Part shown: in pieces, positions 30,937 to 40,211 of the stretch | Layout of the letters: the number at the start of each line of letters is the position of its first letter | How positions within the stretch are numbered: position 1 is the first letter of the stretch | Origin: Pseudomonas sp. 8Z | GTDB taxonomy: Bacteria; Pseudomonadota; Gammaproteobacteria; Pseudomonadales; Pseudomonadaceae | Assembly: GCF_902506535.1 (NCBI RefSeq) | Contig: NZ_LR733825.1 | Coordinates: forward strand, 561,206 to 625,205 | Direction of reading: 5' to 3' | DNA: 64,000 nt | Made by a program: the position numbers and the translations under genes | Notes under the pieces: model-generated | Told to the model about the DNA's origin: nothing | Seen by the model: the letters and a program-made list of their open reading frames with translations, nothing else | Databases searched by the model: none

Positions 30937-31938
30937 CTAGTGGCGTTGACCGAAGCGTTGCAGGTATTCCTGAGGGCTGATGGCCAGGTGTTTGTGGAAG
31001 CAGCGGCGTAGATTCTCGGCGTGGCCGAAGCCTGTCAGGCGTGCCACCGTGCTGATCGAAGCCTGGGCGTCATGCAGGAGCTGGCGCGCGGCTTCCAGTC
31101 TTACGCGCTCGACGTAACGTCCTGGGCCCATGCCCAGTTCGTTGACGAAGGCGCGTGACAGGCTGCGCGGTGCCATACAGGCTTGTTCGGCCAGGCGTGG
31201 CAGTGATAGGTCCGCTGCCAGATTGGCGGGAATCCAGTCCAGCAGGGCAGCCAATTTGGGGGTGCGGCTGGGCTCTGGGCTCAGCAGTTGACTGAATTGA
31301 GCTTGATCCCCAGGCCTGCGCAGGAACAGTACCAGGCGGCGAGCGACTGTCAGCGCCATCGGACGACCTAAATCCGCTTCCAAAAGTGCGAGGGCCAGGT
31401 CGATACCTGCCGTTACGCCTGCTGAAGTGAAAATATGCGAATGCAGCTCATCGTTAGCATCGAAGGTGTGCAGACAGTCGGCCTGCACGATGACTTTCGG
31501 GTTTTTCTGCGCCAGTTGTTCGGCATCTGCCCAGTGAGTGGTGGCACGGTGGCCATCGAGCAGACCGGCGGATGCCATAACCAGGGCGCCCGAGCAGACC
31601 GAACCGAGCCGACGTACGTGTGGCTCACTCGCGTGTAACCAGCGCAGGAGTTCGGCGTTGCGGCATTGCTGCGCTTCGCCCGGCCCTCCTGGGATCAGCA
31701 GGGTATCTAGCGAGGCGCTATCAACAGTGCGCCAACTGTTATCGGCGACGAGCTGGAAGCCAGCGGACGTGGCGATAGGACCCACTTCTTCGGCGAGCAG
31801 TTGTAGGCGGTAGTAGGGTGGCAGTCCCTGACGTTGGCGTTCTACGTTGGCAGAGGCGAAGACCTGCAGCGGCCCCGTAACGTCCAGGCTCATGACGTCG
31901 GGGTAGATCAGGCAGGCGATAGTTTTGAGCGCTTCCAT
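30937..31938 (-). CDS. GlxA-type AraC regulator with DJ-1/PfpI domain
   Basis: A 333-residue regulator with an N-terminal DJ-1/PfpI-like domain (residues 1-200, nucleophile-elbow SVCSGALVMAS with Cys retained) and a C-terminal AraC helix-turn-helix domain (SLPRLAEQACMAPRSLSRAF..., then VARLTGFGHAENLRRCF). Members such as GbdR, ArgR and CdhR control catabolism of quaternary amines or arginine; this one is of unknown specificity. It begins an operon with DUF1272 and HPP. Corresponds to PA1850. Confidence 0.92.
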   Translation of the reverse strand: MEALKTIACLIYPDVMSLDVTGPLQVFASANVERQRQGLPPYYRLQLLAEEVGPIATSAGFQLVADNSWRTVDSASLDTLLIPGGPGEAQQCRNAELLRWLHASEPHVRRLGSVCSGALVMASAGLLDGHRATTHWADAEQLAQKNPKVIVQADCLHTFDANDELHSHIFTSAGVTAGIDLALALLEADLGRPMALTVARRLVLFLRRPGDQAQFSQLLSPEPSRTPKLAALLDWIPANLAADLSLPRLAEQACMAPRSLSRAFVNELGMGPGRYVERVRLEAARQLLHDAQASISTVARLTGFGHAENLRRCFHKHLAISPQEYLQRFGQRH

Positions 31939-32028
31939 GAGCGACCTCCGGGGTGGTTGGAGGCAGTGTGCGCTGGGCGGGGGGTGGCAACAAGGACATT
32001 AAGCCCACAGATATTGCCAGTCTCTTTG

Positions 32029-32048
32029 GGGGCGCCAGAAGGCGCCCC
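32029..32048. terminator. Hairpin after the 89-codon gene
   Basis: GGGGCGCC / GGCGCCCC with an AGAA loop directly beyond the stop at 32057 (minus strand). No T-tract follows on either strand, so termination may be weak. Confidence 0.55.
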
Positions 32049-32056
32049 GTCTGCGA

Positions 32057-32326
32057 TTACTCGGGCATGCTCCAAGGCGCCAGTTCGAAGCCTTGGCTGC
32101 GCAGTTCTTCACGGGAACGGGTCAGGGCATTGGCCAACTGCTGCGGATCACTATAGGTCGCGCTGGAAAGCTGGGTGCGGCCGAGCAGGCGAGTGTTGGT
32201 GCGGTCGATGACGCTGATGCTGACCACGCCAGTGCCGTCTTGGGGGGACCAGGCTACGCATTGGAACGGTTGAAAGGCGCGATCAGCAATCAGCAAGGCA
32301 TCATTAAATCGCAGCGGTGTATTCAT
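32057..32326 (-). CDS. Small conserved-looking protein, unknown
   Basis: An 89-residue soluble, Cys-poor protein (one Cys) with alternating strands (CVAWSPQDGTGVVSISVIDRTNTRLLGRTQL) and a C-terminal helix. I do not recognise a family. It has an ATG start and a hairpin after its stop, and codon choice is like its neighbours, which supports a real gene. It stands alone between the GlxA regulator and the catalase-like gene; the 220 bp upstream hold its promoter and are locally AT-rich. Confidence 0.65.
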   Translation of the reverse strand: MNTPLRFNDALLIADRAFQPFQCVAWSPQDGTGVVSISVIDRTNTRLLGRTQLSSATYSDPQQLANALTRSREELRSQGFELAPWSMPE

Positions 32327-32546
32327 GGGGGCAGTTTCTCCGATTCATTCTCAATAACTTGAGGGGTGGTCGAGCATTAATTAGCTGACCTGTCAGTTCT
32401 GTTGATGAGCTGACTCAAGCATTAAGTCACATGCTTTCGGAAAAAGTTTTAACACTGCGTAAAAGTGCCGCACCGAGCAACTTAGAGGCGCCGTGAATGG
32501 CAACTTTTCCTATCAAAAGTTCCCTGGGCGGCACTCGCACCGTCGG

Positions 32547-33713
32547 CTACAGGCCAGAACCTTCGGGGGCTTGCGCCTGAGCTGAAGCGTTGCGCTCGTG
32601 GCGATAAGCGCTCACGGCTTCATATACCGCTTTGCGTAAACGATTTATGCCACCAATGGGGCGGTGTGCTTCCAGTGCATGCCAGGGGTTGAAGGACAAG
32701 TTGTCGCAGAACTGGTTCTGTTCGCGACTATCGAAGTCCTGCGCCGCAATTGTGATGCGCGCCACGCTTTGAAATGGAGAAATCGTCTCGCTCCATTGCA
32801 CGCTGGTGTCTTCGATGGGCATGTAGTGCTGTGCATTTTGCTTTTGCACTTGCAGTTCAAAGCAGGCTGGGATCCGGTCGAGCGACAGTTGCTGGTAAAG
32901 AGCGCTACGCAGGAAATTCGGCAGGTCGGTATTGGCTTGCGGTAATGCGTAGGTCGGGCAGTTTTGCGGCGCCGGTACGACTCGATACTTGATGTTGAGC
33001 GGGCCGAGCTTATAAGGCGCGATGGAATTGTAGGTGGTCGAGACTGGGCTTTCTGGCGCGGGAGCCAGGGTCTTCAGGGCGATGATCAAATGGCGGATTT
33101 CCCAGGTGCGTGGATCCCAGCTCGGGAAGAACGCCAGCACCTTCTTGCCATCGGCCTGAGCCGCAAAATTATTGCGGTACTCGGCTACGTCGCTGACGAA
33201 GAAGGTCGGGTGATTGAACATCACGAAGTCCTGTTCCCCTGCATGAGCTGCGCCTGGCATTAGTTTTTCGCCCGGCACGTCGAGCAATTTGACGGCCATG
33301 CCGCGTGCGTCGCGCGCACTGTCGAACTGCGGATAGGCATTGCCGTTGGAAAAGCGTATCCAGGCTTGCCAGGTTTTCCCCGGTTCGGCGAGTACGCCCT
33401 GGCGCAGATCGCTGTCCAAGCCATCGAGCACTTGCACATCACCTTTTACGCAGCCGTGGGCTTTGGCATGGGCGTCGCGCAGCACGCGGGTGTTGTCGCG
33501 GTGTTGTTCGACCACGCGCACGGCGTCTTCAATGATCGCGCGGGTTAGCGCCGCCTCGGCGCTTGGAATCTGCTCCTCGCTTGATACTGGGCCGGAGAAT
33601 TTCCAGGCGTAATAGGCCTCACCAGCCCCCCAGCCGACCAGGCCGACGACTGCGAGAACGAGCACAAGCTTGCCGAGCAGGCGACCGAGCCACAGCCAGA
33701 GACGTTTCAACAT
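32547..33713 (-). CDS. Catalase-like haem protein, membrane-anchored (y4iL type)
   Basis: A 388-residue protein with an N-terminal membrane helix (about residues 12-32) and a catalase-fold domain. The distal-His region AHAKAHGCVKGDVQV and the conserved WIRFSNGNAYPQFDSARDARGMAVKL-like strand are visible. I cannot find the usual proximal Tyr motif (R-x-F-x-Y) of true catalases; the C-terminus instead carries FNPWHALEAHRPIGGINRLR. It therefore belongs to the catalase-related proteins of the y4iL type, which may act as peroxidases or on lipid hydroperoxides rather than as catalases. It follows the di-haem cytochrome gene by 33 bp, so the two are one unit. Confidence 0.82.
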   Translation of the reverse strand: MLKRLWLWLGRLLGKLVLVLAVVGLVGWGAGEAYYAWKFSGPVSSEEQIPSAEAALTRAIIEDAVRVVEQHRDNTRVLRDAHAKAHGCVKGDVQVLDGLDSDLRQGVLAEPGKTWQAWIRFSNGNAYPQFDSARDARGMAVKLLDVPGEKLMPGAAHAGEQDFVMFNHPTFFVSDVAEYRNNFAAQADGKKVLAFFPSWDPRTWEIRHLIIALKTLAPAPESPVSTTYNSIAPYKLGPLNIKYRVVPAPQNCPTYALPQANTDLPNFLRSALYQQLSLDRIPACFELQVQKQNAQHYMPIEDTSVQWSETISPFQSVARITIAAQDFDSREQNQFCDNLSFNPWHALEAHRPIGGINRLRKAVYEAVSAYRHERNASAQAQAPEGSGL

Positions 33714-33746
33714 GCGGGCATTCCTTCTTGTCGGTTGTCGCGAGTG

Positions 33747-35621
33747 TCAGCCTTCACAGCTCGGGCCGGGTGTCCAAGGGCGAGCGGGCACCTCGCTCAA
33801 TTGCGTTTCCAGGCGTTCGTTGCCCAGCACCTTGAGGTATTCGATCAGCGCCAGGCGTTCGTCCGGCGACAGCGCGCGGCCAATCACGCCTTGCTGGCGG
33901 CAGCCATCGCGGAACTCATGACCACCGTTGCCGTTGCCGGTCACGCGGGTATCGAAGAAGAAACCGCCAGGGAATTTCTCCGTCTGGAAGCCAACGAACT
34001 TGGGGTCGAACTCGAAGTTGCCGACCCAAAAGCTGCTCTGCCGCTCGTAGATTGGTGAGAGCAACTGGAACAGCGTCGGTACCGAGCCGTTATGCAGGAA
34101 GGGTGGCGTCGCCCAGATGCCATCCAGCGGGCGTGCCTTGTAGCCACGTAGCTCTTGCACGCCAATAGGCAGACCGTAGCCGTCCATTTCACTGCGCTGC
34201 GGCGGCTTAATACCTGCGTCCTGATAGGCGCGGTTCTCGACATAGGCGGTGATGTAAGCCAGCCCCTTGGCGCTGGAGATGCTCTTGAAGTCGACATTAT
34301 CGAGGTTGGCACCGAACAGCTTGACGTCGAGTCGGCTCAGCTCGACCTTGCTCCAGCCCAGGCGGCTGATGTCGAAGCGGTGATCGGCGATGTTGTCGGC
34401 GGTGGTCGGATCGGTGCCGATGACGCTGGTGGGCACTATATGCATGCGCCATTCTGGATCGCGCGAGGGGGCCAGGCGCTGATCTCTTGGCTTCGGGTCT
34501 GGCGCGTGGCAGTGGGCGCAGTTTTCCTTGAACAGGGCTTTACCACGGCTGGCCTGGGCCAGGTCTATCTTGCCCAGTACCGCCTCCGGCCAGTGCGGTG
34601 GTTTGAGCTGTTTGAGGGTTTCTTCGAGGGTGTAGAGATCGCGCAGGCGCACGCTGGAGGCATAACGATCGGCCTCGGCAATGGGCTGGCCGTGGTTGTC
34701 GAGCAACTGCAAGGTGGCGCCGACGCCGAGGGACTCGCCCACGTTACGGGCCATCGGTTGCATGGCGGAACCGTTCCACTGCACCCAGTCGAATTTCCAG
34801 ATATCCCAGAGCTGCGGGTAGCTGACCGGGCCGTCGGCAACGCGGTAGTTGGCTTCATCGATGGCGTCACCGAACACGGTGTTGGCGATGCGGCCGAAGG
34901 CATCGGTGCGGCCAAAGCCTTCTTCGGTGGGGTAAAGCCCGCGATGCCAGTCGTTGGCGGCGGTTGCCAGCAAGGTGTCGAGCACTTGCTTGAAGTCTTC
35001 GCGCAACTGCTCGCGACCTTGCGGATACTGCTCGCCCAGCACCTCACGGGCGAAGCGGCGGAATTTCAGCGGGTTGTAATAGGTGAATGCCATGCTCATG
35101 CCCAGCGCTTGGCCGAAACCGCCACCGCGCAGGGTCGGTACAGTCGAGGCCAGCGAGTGCAGGGCGGCACCGCCGTCGATGCGTATGGCTTGACCGCGAT
35201 AGTGCAGTTCGCCGGTATGGCAGGCGGCGCAACTGATGTCGAGAAAGCGCACGCCGCTTTCAGCATCCTGGTGACCGGTGAAACCGACTGGCAGATTACC
35301 GGGGTTCAGCGCTGTGGGCTGTTGCTGCGGGTCGATCAGAAAGCCGAAACGCGCCAGGTATTCGGGGCGGGCGAACTTGTCCGAGCCGAAGGGCATCTCC
35401 AGCGCGGTGAACCACTCGTAGCGCAGGCCTTTAACCTGAGTGCCTTGCGGTGTGTAGTAGTAGGTCTGACGCTGGGAGTCGCTCCACTGGTCGAGGTAAT
35501 GCAGTTGCTCGGGCTTTTTATAGAGCGGTAGGTTGGGGTAGGCGATGTAGTAGAGCACTACGCCCAGGAGGATCAGCGCCACCATCAGGATAAGCTTGAG
35601 GATACGGCGGAGCGTTCGCAT
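33747..35621 (-). CDS. Di-haem cytochrome c peroxidase / RoxA-like oxygenase, membrane-anchored
   Basis: A 624-residue protein with an N-terminal membrane anchor (residues 8-27) and two c-type haem motifs, CAACH at 131-135 and CAHCH at 368-372. Large size, single anchor and the 237-residue haem spacing set it apart from the 35-kDa CcpA peroxidases and nearer the RoxA/RoxB group (dioxygenases cleaving polyisoprenes) or MauG-like enzymes. NPWF-like signatures were not verified. ATG 35621 has an AGGAAG site; ATG 35654 is an alternative. The partner is the catalase-like gene downstream. Substrate unknown; a lipid or unsaturated hydrocarbon is conceivable. Confidence 0.85.
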   Translation of the reverse strand: MRTLRRILKLILMVALILLGVVLYYIAYPNLPLYKKPEQLHYLDQWSDSQRQTYYYTPQGTQVKGLRYEWFTALEMPFGSDKFARPEYLARFGFLIDPQQQPTALNPGNLPVGFTGHQDAESGVRFLDISCAACHTGELHYRGQAIRIDGGAALHSLASTVPTLRGGGFGQALGMSMAFTYYNPLKFRRFAREVLGEQYPQGREQLREDFKQVLDTLLATAANDWHRGLYPTEEGFGRTDAFGRIANTVFGDAIDEANYRVADGPVSYPQLWDIWKFDWVQWNGSAMQPMARNVGESLGVGATLQLLDNHGQPIAEADRYASSVRLRDLYTLEETLKQLKPPHWPEAVLGKIDLAQASRGKALFKENCAHCHAPDPKPRDQRLAPSRDPEWRMHIVPTSVIGTDPTTADNIADHRFDISRLGWSKVELSRLDVKLFGANLDNVDFKSISSAKGLAYITAYVENRAYQDAGIKPPQRSEMDGYGLPIGVQELRGYKARPLDGIWATPPFLHNGSVPTLFQLLSPIYERQSSFWVGNFEFDPKFVGFQTEKFPGGFFFDTRVTGNGNGGHEFRDGCRQQGVIGRALSPDERLALIEYLKVLGNERLETQLSEVPARPWTPGPSCEG

Positions 35622-35755
35622 CGAGGACTTCCTGTGGCGTCTGATAAGTGACATCGTTATGCCAATCTCATGACCGCTTGGCAAGGTGCCATCATGCAAA
35701 TCGCTGAGTCGCCGCAAAGCTCTTGCTGCGCAGCAGGGGTAGGGCGCTTGGTAAG

Positions 35756-36280
35756 TTACGAGGACAGCAGGGTTTCGACTTGCTGCAGAGCCTGCTGTCG
35801 ACGCTGTTGCCAGTTGCCGTCGATGGCGCTGAAGCGCTGTCCAGTGCGCTGCAACCATTGCTGACAGGCATCGTGAAATAGCTGCCGGTCAGCGAGCACA
35901 GGTTGGCAGCGTTGCCCGTCCTGCACCCAGGGCACGCCGCGTGGGTCAAGGAGCAGGTGCAGGTCGTAATGGCGTGAGAGCAGTTCGTGCTCCAGCCAAT
36001 CCGGCGTGGCACCGAACAGGCTGCGGCTCCAGATAATATTGCTGAGCAAATGCGTATCCAGAATCAGCAGGGCAGGCTTTTGCGCGCGAGCCTGATCTTC
36101 CCAGGCCAACTGCCCTCGGGCGATGACGGGTATGTCGGCATAGCAGGTATCACGTTGTTCCTGTTCGATGAAGTAGCGGACGTACTCGCCGACCACCCTG
36201 CCGTCAAAACGCTCGGCTATTAGGCCGGATAGCCAGCTTTTCCCGGCGGACTCCGGCCCGGTCAGAACGACGACCTTCAT
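35756..36280 (-). CDS. nadR: Nicotinamide ribonucleoside kinase (NadR C-terminal-domain type)
   Basis: A 174-residue P-loop kinase with Walker A GPESAGKS at residues 8-15, GEYVRYFIEQ after it, and a LLILDTHLLSNIIWSRSLFG segment in place of Walker B. It corresponds to the ribosylnicotinamide-kinase domain of NadR without the adenylyltransferase or repressor parts. It phosphorylates nicotinamide riboside to NMN after PnuC import. Its ATG overlaps the pnuC stop by 4 bp, strong support for the pairing (as in PA1957-PA1958). Confidence 0.88.
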   Translation of the reverse strand: MKVVVLTGPESAGKSWLSGLIAERFDGRVVGEYVRYFIEQEQRDTCYADIPVIARGQLAWEDQARAQKPALLILDTHLLSNIIWSRSLFGATPDWLEHELLSRHYDLHLLLDPRGVPWVQDGQRCQPVLADRQLFHDACQQWLQRTGQRFSAIDGNWQQRRQQALQQVETLLSS

Positions 36281-36846
36281 GCCGCGTCACGCAGTGCTGG
36301 ATCTTTGCGCCAGCCGATCCAGCCGCTGATGGCCAGCAGGGTAAAGGCCGCGTAGAGCCCGGCAGTTAGATACAGCTCAGTAGCGATGAAGAAAGCCACG
36401 TAACAGAGGTCTACCAGCGTCCACAATGCCCAGCACTGCAGACGTTTCTGTGCCATCCACCACTGCGCCACCAGGCTGAAGGCGGTCAGCGCTGCATCCA
36501 GCCAGGGCGAGCTGGCATCGGTGAAGCTGGCCATCAGATAACCGAGTACAAGCGCACCGAGGGTGCCTGCGGCAAGATCCCGCGTAATACCCGCAGCAGG
36601 TAGCAGGCTGACCTGGCGGCCATCGTGGCGCTCACCGCCGCGTGTCCACTGCCACCACCCATAAATTTGTAGGGCAGCGAACAACACCTGCAACAGGAGA
36701 TTGGAGTACAGGCGCCAGTCGTAGAACAGCCAGGTATAGAGCAAGACCATGATCAGGCCGATGGGCCAGCACCAGGGATTTTGGCGCACGGTCAACCATA
36801 CCGAGATGATGCCGAGACCGGCAGCAACGAGTTCGAGCCAGGACAT
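36277..36846 (-). CDS. pnuC: Nicotinamide riboside transporter PnuC
   Basis: A 189-residue membrane protein with about seven helices and the PnuC substrate-site signatures: NPWCWPIGLIMVLLYTWLFYDWRLYSN near residue 25 and LQIYGWWQWTRG near residue 61. It facilitates uptake of nicotinamide riboside, which the adjacent kinase traps as NMN. It is translationally coupled to the kinase (ATGA overlap). No riboswitch-like structure is evident in the 50 bp upstream. Confidence 0.94.
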   Translation of the reverse strand: MSWLELVAAGLGIISVWLTVRQNPWCWPIGLIMVLLYTWLFYDWRLYSNLLLQVLFAALQIYGWWQWTRGGERHDGRQVSLLPAAGITRDLAAGTLGALVLGYLMASFTDASSPWLDAALTAFSLVAQWWMAQKRLQCWALWTLVDLCYVAFFIATELYLTAGLYAAFTLLAISGWIGWRKDPALRDAA

Positions 36847-36896
36847 CCGGCATCCTCATGACAAAGGCGGGGCGCGATTGTAACGGGATGCCCAGC

Positions 36897-37511
36897 TCAA
36901 CACACCAATCCATCGGCGAGGCGGTAAAGAAGCAGCAATTTGCGTGTGATGGTGTGCTGGATATCGTCGCGCTCGAAGCTGGACAGCCGTGTCAGGCGTG
37001 CCACTTGTAGCCTATGCAGGTGCAGATAGGGCATTTGTTGGTTGAATTCGCGCAAGTCGCCCTTCACCAGCAATGGCAGAAACAGATCGCCCACCTTCTT
37101 CTGGTTGCTGATGATCTGCGCCAGTGCAGGTTTGAATGGCATGCTCTTGGGCGCCGGGCCTTCGCCCCTGATCTGTGTGCTCAGCAAAAGGCCCGGCTTA
37201 CCCTGCACCTTACCTGGCAGCACGCACAGGCCGGTTTTACGAATGGCCTGGGCGTCGATGCCATGCAAGGTGTCATGGAAGGCGTACGGGTTGGGCAGGA
37301 CGACCATCTTACGGCCCAGGTCGCTGGGAAAGTGCAGGCTGTAGTTGGTGTAGAGCTGGCCCACCGATTCGGAGTAAACGCACAGACGGTTCTCGAACAA
37401 TTTGATGAAGCGTTCCGCCAGTTCACGGCGCGCCATATTGTCGAGATCCCAGACCAGATCCTGGTTCTGGGGGCTGCTGAAGTCGACTTCCTGGTGTTCC
37501 ATCATGCTCAT
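36897..37511 (-). CDS. Unknown protein cotranscribed with a chemoreceptor
   Basis: A 204-residue soluble protein with no signal peptide or membrane segment. I do not recognise a family. It has an acidic N-terminus, a central block YTNYSLHFPSDLGRKMVVLPNPYAFHDTLHGIDAQ and a basic C-terminal half rich in Leu/Arg. ATG 37511 follows GAGGG at good spacing; two Met codons just downstream are alternatives. It starts 7 bp after the chemoreceptor stop, so the two share a transcript. A role linked to that receptor (adaptor, effector or metabolic sensor) is possible but unproved. Confidence 0.75.
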   Translation of the reverse strand: MSMMEHQEVDFSSPQNQDLVWDLDNMARRELAERFIKLFENRLCVYSESVGQLYTNYSLHFPSDLGRKMVVLPNPYAFHDTLHGIDAQAIRKTGLCVLPGKVQGKPGLLLSTQIRGEGPAPKSMPFKPALAQIISNQKKVGDLFLPLLVKGDLREFNQQMPYLHLHRLQVARLTRLSSFERDDIQHTITRKLLLLYRLADGLVC

Positions 37512-37518
37512 GGCGCCC

Positions 37519-39153
37519 TCAAACGCGAAACTGGCCAAGCAGCCGATGGAGTTGCTCGGCTAGCTGCCGGAGGTGCTGACTGGCCGCACTGGACTGGTCG
37601 GCGGCTTCTGCCGTGTTATGGGCGAGGCTCGCGGCCTGGGTGATGTTGCGGTTGATATCGTCGACGACATGCGTTTGCTGCAGCGTAGCACTGGCAATCG
37701 ACGCATTGAGGCCCGTGAGATTGCGCAGTGAGTGGGTTATTTGCTCCAGGCTTTGGCGGGCCAGCCCGGCCTGCTCGATGGTTTGCTGCGAGGCCTGGTT
37801 ACTGTCATTGATGACCTTGACCGCCGCCTCGGAATTACTCTGCAGGCGCTCGATCATGCCCTGGATCTCTGCGGTCGATTGCTGCGTGCGCTGGGCTAAC
37901 AGACGCACCTCGTCGGCCACAACGGCGAAGCCTCGGCCTTGCTCGCCTGCACGGGCGGCCTCAATGGCCGCGTTAAGCGCAAGCAGATTGGTCTGCTCGG
38001 CAATCGAACGAATCACTTCCAGCACACCGCCTATCTGCGTGCTCTCGGTGGCCAGTGACTGAATCACTTCGACCGCCTTGGCAATGGTGCTCGACAGTTG
38101 TTCGATCTGCTGCAGGCTGGCGTTGATGCTCTGTTGCCCCTGGCCAGTCAGTTCTTCGGCTGTGTGCACTTCACTGGAGGCTTGCTCGGCGTTTTTTGCC
38201 ACCTCCTGCACACCGTAGGTCACCTGGTTGATTGCCGTGGCCACCAACTCCATTTGTTGCGCTTGCTGCTGGCTGTGCTGTTGCGCTTCACTGGAAATAT
38301 CACCCAGGCTGCGCGCTGCCTGATCCAGTGAGCCGGAGGAGTCGAGCGATTGGCGAATGACCCCGCGCACCTTGTCGGTAAAGGCATTGAAGTGCCCGGC
38401 GAGCGCGGTCAGCTCATCGTGCCCATGGTGATCGAGGTTGTGTGTCAGGTCACCCTCGCCACTGGCGATATTGGCCATGGCGTTGACCGCATCTTGTAGC
38501 GGACGCGAGATGCTGCGCGAGATCAGCAGAACCAGAGCGGCCAGTAGCAGGGCGATCAGCAGCCCCACGGCCGATGCCTTGAGCGCTTGGGCGCGAAATT
38601 CGGCCTGAACGTCGTTGACATAAACGCCAGAGCCAATGATCCAACCCCAAGGTTGAAACAGTTCGACGTAGGAAATCTTCGGTACAGGCTCGTCTGCCCC
38701 TGCTTTGGGCCAACGGTACTCGACGTGGCCGGCACCTTGGCTGCGGGATATGGCCACCATCTCGTTGAACAGCGCCTTGCCGTCCGGGTCTTTGAAGCCC
38801 GACAGGTTCTGGCCTTCGAGTTTGGGGTTGGTTGGGTGCATGATCATCACGGGCTGCTGATCATTGATCCAGAAATACTCCTGGCCGTCATAGCGCAGCT
38901 CACGGATCAAGGCCATGGCCTGCCTTTGTGCTTCATCACGGCTCAGCGAACCTGCTACCTCCAGCTTCTGGTATTGCTTGAGAATACTGGCTGCGGTCTG
39001 CACCACATGTTCGGTTTTCTCCAACTTGCCTGCGTAGAGGTCAGTGTTGATCTGCTGCAGCATTAGGCTACCGAGTAGCACCAACATGAAAATGGCAAGC
39101 GCAAGGATCAGCCAGAGACGGCGGCTGATGGGGATACTGCGTAAGCTATTCAT
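37519..39153 (-). CDS. Methyl-accepting chemotaxis protein with sCache_2 sensor
   Basis: A 544-residue chemoreceptor: first helix at residues 12-32, a periplasmic single-Cache domain ([46 protein letters not shown]), second helix at about 193-212, HAMP, then the signalling tip [19 protein letters not shown]. sCache_2 receptors typically sense small carboxylates; the P. aeruginosa malate receptor CtpM is of this architecture. The ligand here is not predicted further. It heads an operon with the unknown gene at 36897. Confidence 0.92.
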   Translation of the reverse strand: MNSLRSIPISRRLWLILALAIFMLVLLGSLMLQQINTDLYAGKLEKTEHVVQTAASILKQYQKLEVAGSLSRDEAQRQAMALIRELRYDGQEYFWINDQQPVMIMHPTNPKLEGQNLSGFKDPDGKALFNEMVAISRSQGAGHVEYRWPKAGADEPVPKISYVELFQPWGWIIGSGVYVNDVQAEFRAQALKASAVGLLIALLLAALVLLISRSISRPLQDAVNAMANIASGEGDLTHNLDHHGHDELTALAGHFNAFTDKVRGVIRQSLDSSGSLDQAARSLGDISSEAQQHSQQQAQQMELVATAINQVTYGVQEVAKNAEQASSEVHTAEELTGQGQQSINASLQQIEQLSSTIAKAVEVIQSLATESTQIGGVLEVIRSIAEQTNLLALNAAIEAARAGEQGRGFAVVADEVRLLAQRTQQSTAEIQGMIERLQSNSEAAVKVINDSNQASQQTIEQAGLARQSLEQITHSLRNLTGLNASIASATLQQTHVVDDINRNITQAASLAHNTAEAADQSSAASQHLRQLAEQLHRLLGQFRV

Positions 39154-39380
39154 AGATAATTCCCCGTTTATTGTCGTTATGCTGGGCGATTGTCAGGGCG
39201 CCACGTCAAGGGCGCTCTTTTATCTCACTCATCTGATAGCATTTCGGCATCCTGCTGGGGAAGCTGAATTTTTATTGCGGCAGCCCAGAATAAGGAACCT
39301 CGCCGGTGTGCCTCTGTCCCAGCGCCGGGACAATGCGTCTACAACTTTTCCGCGCTTTAGCGCGACTCTTTGGGGGAATG

Positions 39381-40211
39381 ATGGATATTTGGGTAGCCTT
39401 TCAAGCCTTGATTCTGGGCATTGTGGAGGGCTTGACCGAGTTTTTGCCAATCTCCAGTACCGGGCATCTGATCGTGGTCGGAGACCTGCTGGGTTTTAAT
39501 GGCGAAACCGCTACAGCGTTCAAAATCATCATTCAACTCGGCGCCATCCTGGCCGTGATGTGGGAGTTTCGCGCTCGTGTTCTGGGTGTCGTGCTAGGCC
39601 TGCCACGCGAGCGTAAAGCTCAGCGCTTCACAGTCAATCTGATACTGGCGTTCATTCCGGCGGTGGTGTTTGGCCTGGCCTTCGCCAGCCTGATCGAGCA
39701 CTGGCTGTTCAACCCTATTACCGTCGCCACTGCGCTCATCATCGGCGGTGTGATCATGCTTTGGGCCGAGAAGCGTGAGCAGCCGATCAAAGCAGAGACG
39801 GTTGACGACATGACGTGGAGCCTGGCCTTGAAGGTCGGTTTTGCGCAATGCCTGGCGCTGATTCCCGGCACCTCGCGCTCCGGTGCGACGATCATCGGTG
39901 GCCTGCTGTTTGGCTTGTCGCGCAAGGCTGCCACCGAGTTTTCCTTTTTCCTGGCGATGCCAACCATGGTCGCGGCGACCGTATATTCGCTGTTCAAGTA
40001 CCGCGACATCCTGCAGCTCTCGGATTTGCCGATCTTCGCTATCGGTTTCGTGACCACCTTTATCGTGGCGATGATCACCGTACGTGTGCTGCTGAGGTTC
40101 ATTGCCAATCACAGCTATGCAGTGTTCGCCTGGTATCGCATTGCTTTCGGCCTGGTGATTCTGGCGACCTGGCAATTGCACCTGATCGACTGGAGCACTG
40201 CTCAGCCGTGA
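39381..40211 (+). CDS. uppP: Undecaprenyl-diphosphatase UppP (BacA)
   Basis: A 276-residue membrane enzyme that regenerates undecaprenyl phosphate for peptidoglycan synthesis. Both signature motifs are present: [15 protein letters not shown] near residue 16 and [13 protein letters not shown] near residue 162, with about eight helices. Overproduction gives bacitracin resistance in the family. ATG 39381 is preceded by GGGGGA at short spacing; ATG 39378 immediately before it is the alternative. Its stop overlaps the GTG of the next gene. Confidence 0.95.
   Translation: MDIWVAFQALILGIVEGLTEFLPISSTGHLIVVGDLLGFNGETATAFKIIIQLGAILAVMWEFRARVLGVVLGLPRERKAQRFTVNLILAFIPAVVFGLAFASLIEHWLFNPITVATALIIGGVIMLWAEKREQPIKAETVDDMTWSLALKVGFAQCLALIPGTSRSGATIIGGLLFGLSRKAATEFSFFLAMPTMVAATVYSLFKYRDILQLSDLPIFAIGFVTTFIVAMITVRVLLRFIANHSYAVFAWYRIAFGLVILATWQLHLIDWSTAQP

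Noticed and set aside
34155..35531. A 458-codon open frame opposite the di-haem cytochrome gene
   Set aside because: Antisense shadow; the haem-binding CxxCH motifs are on the other strand.
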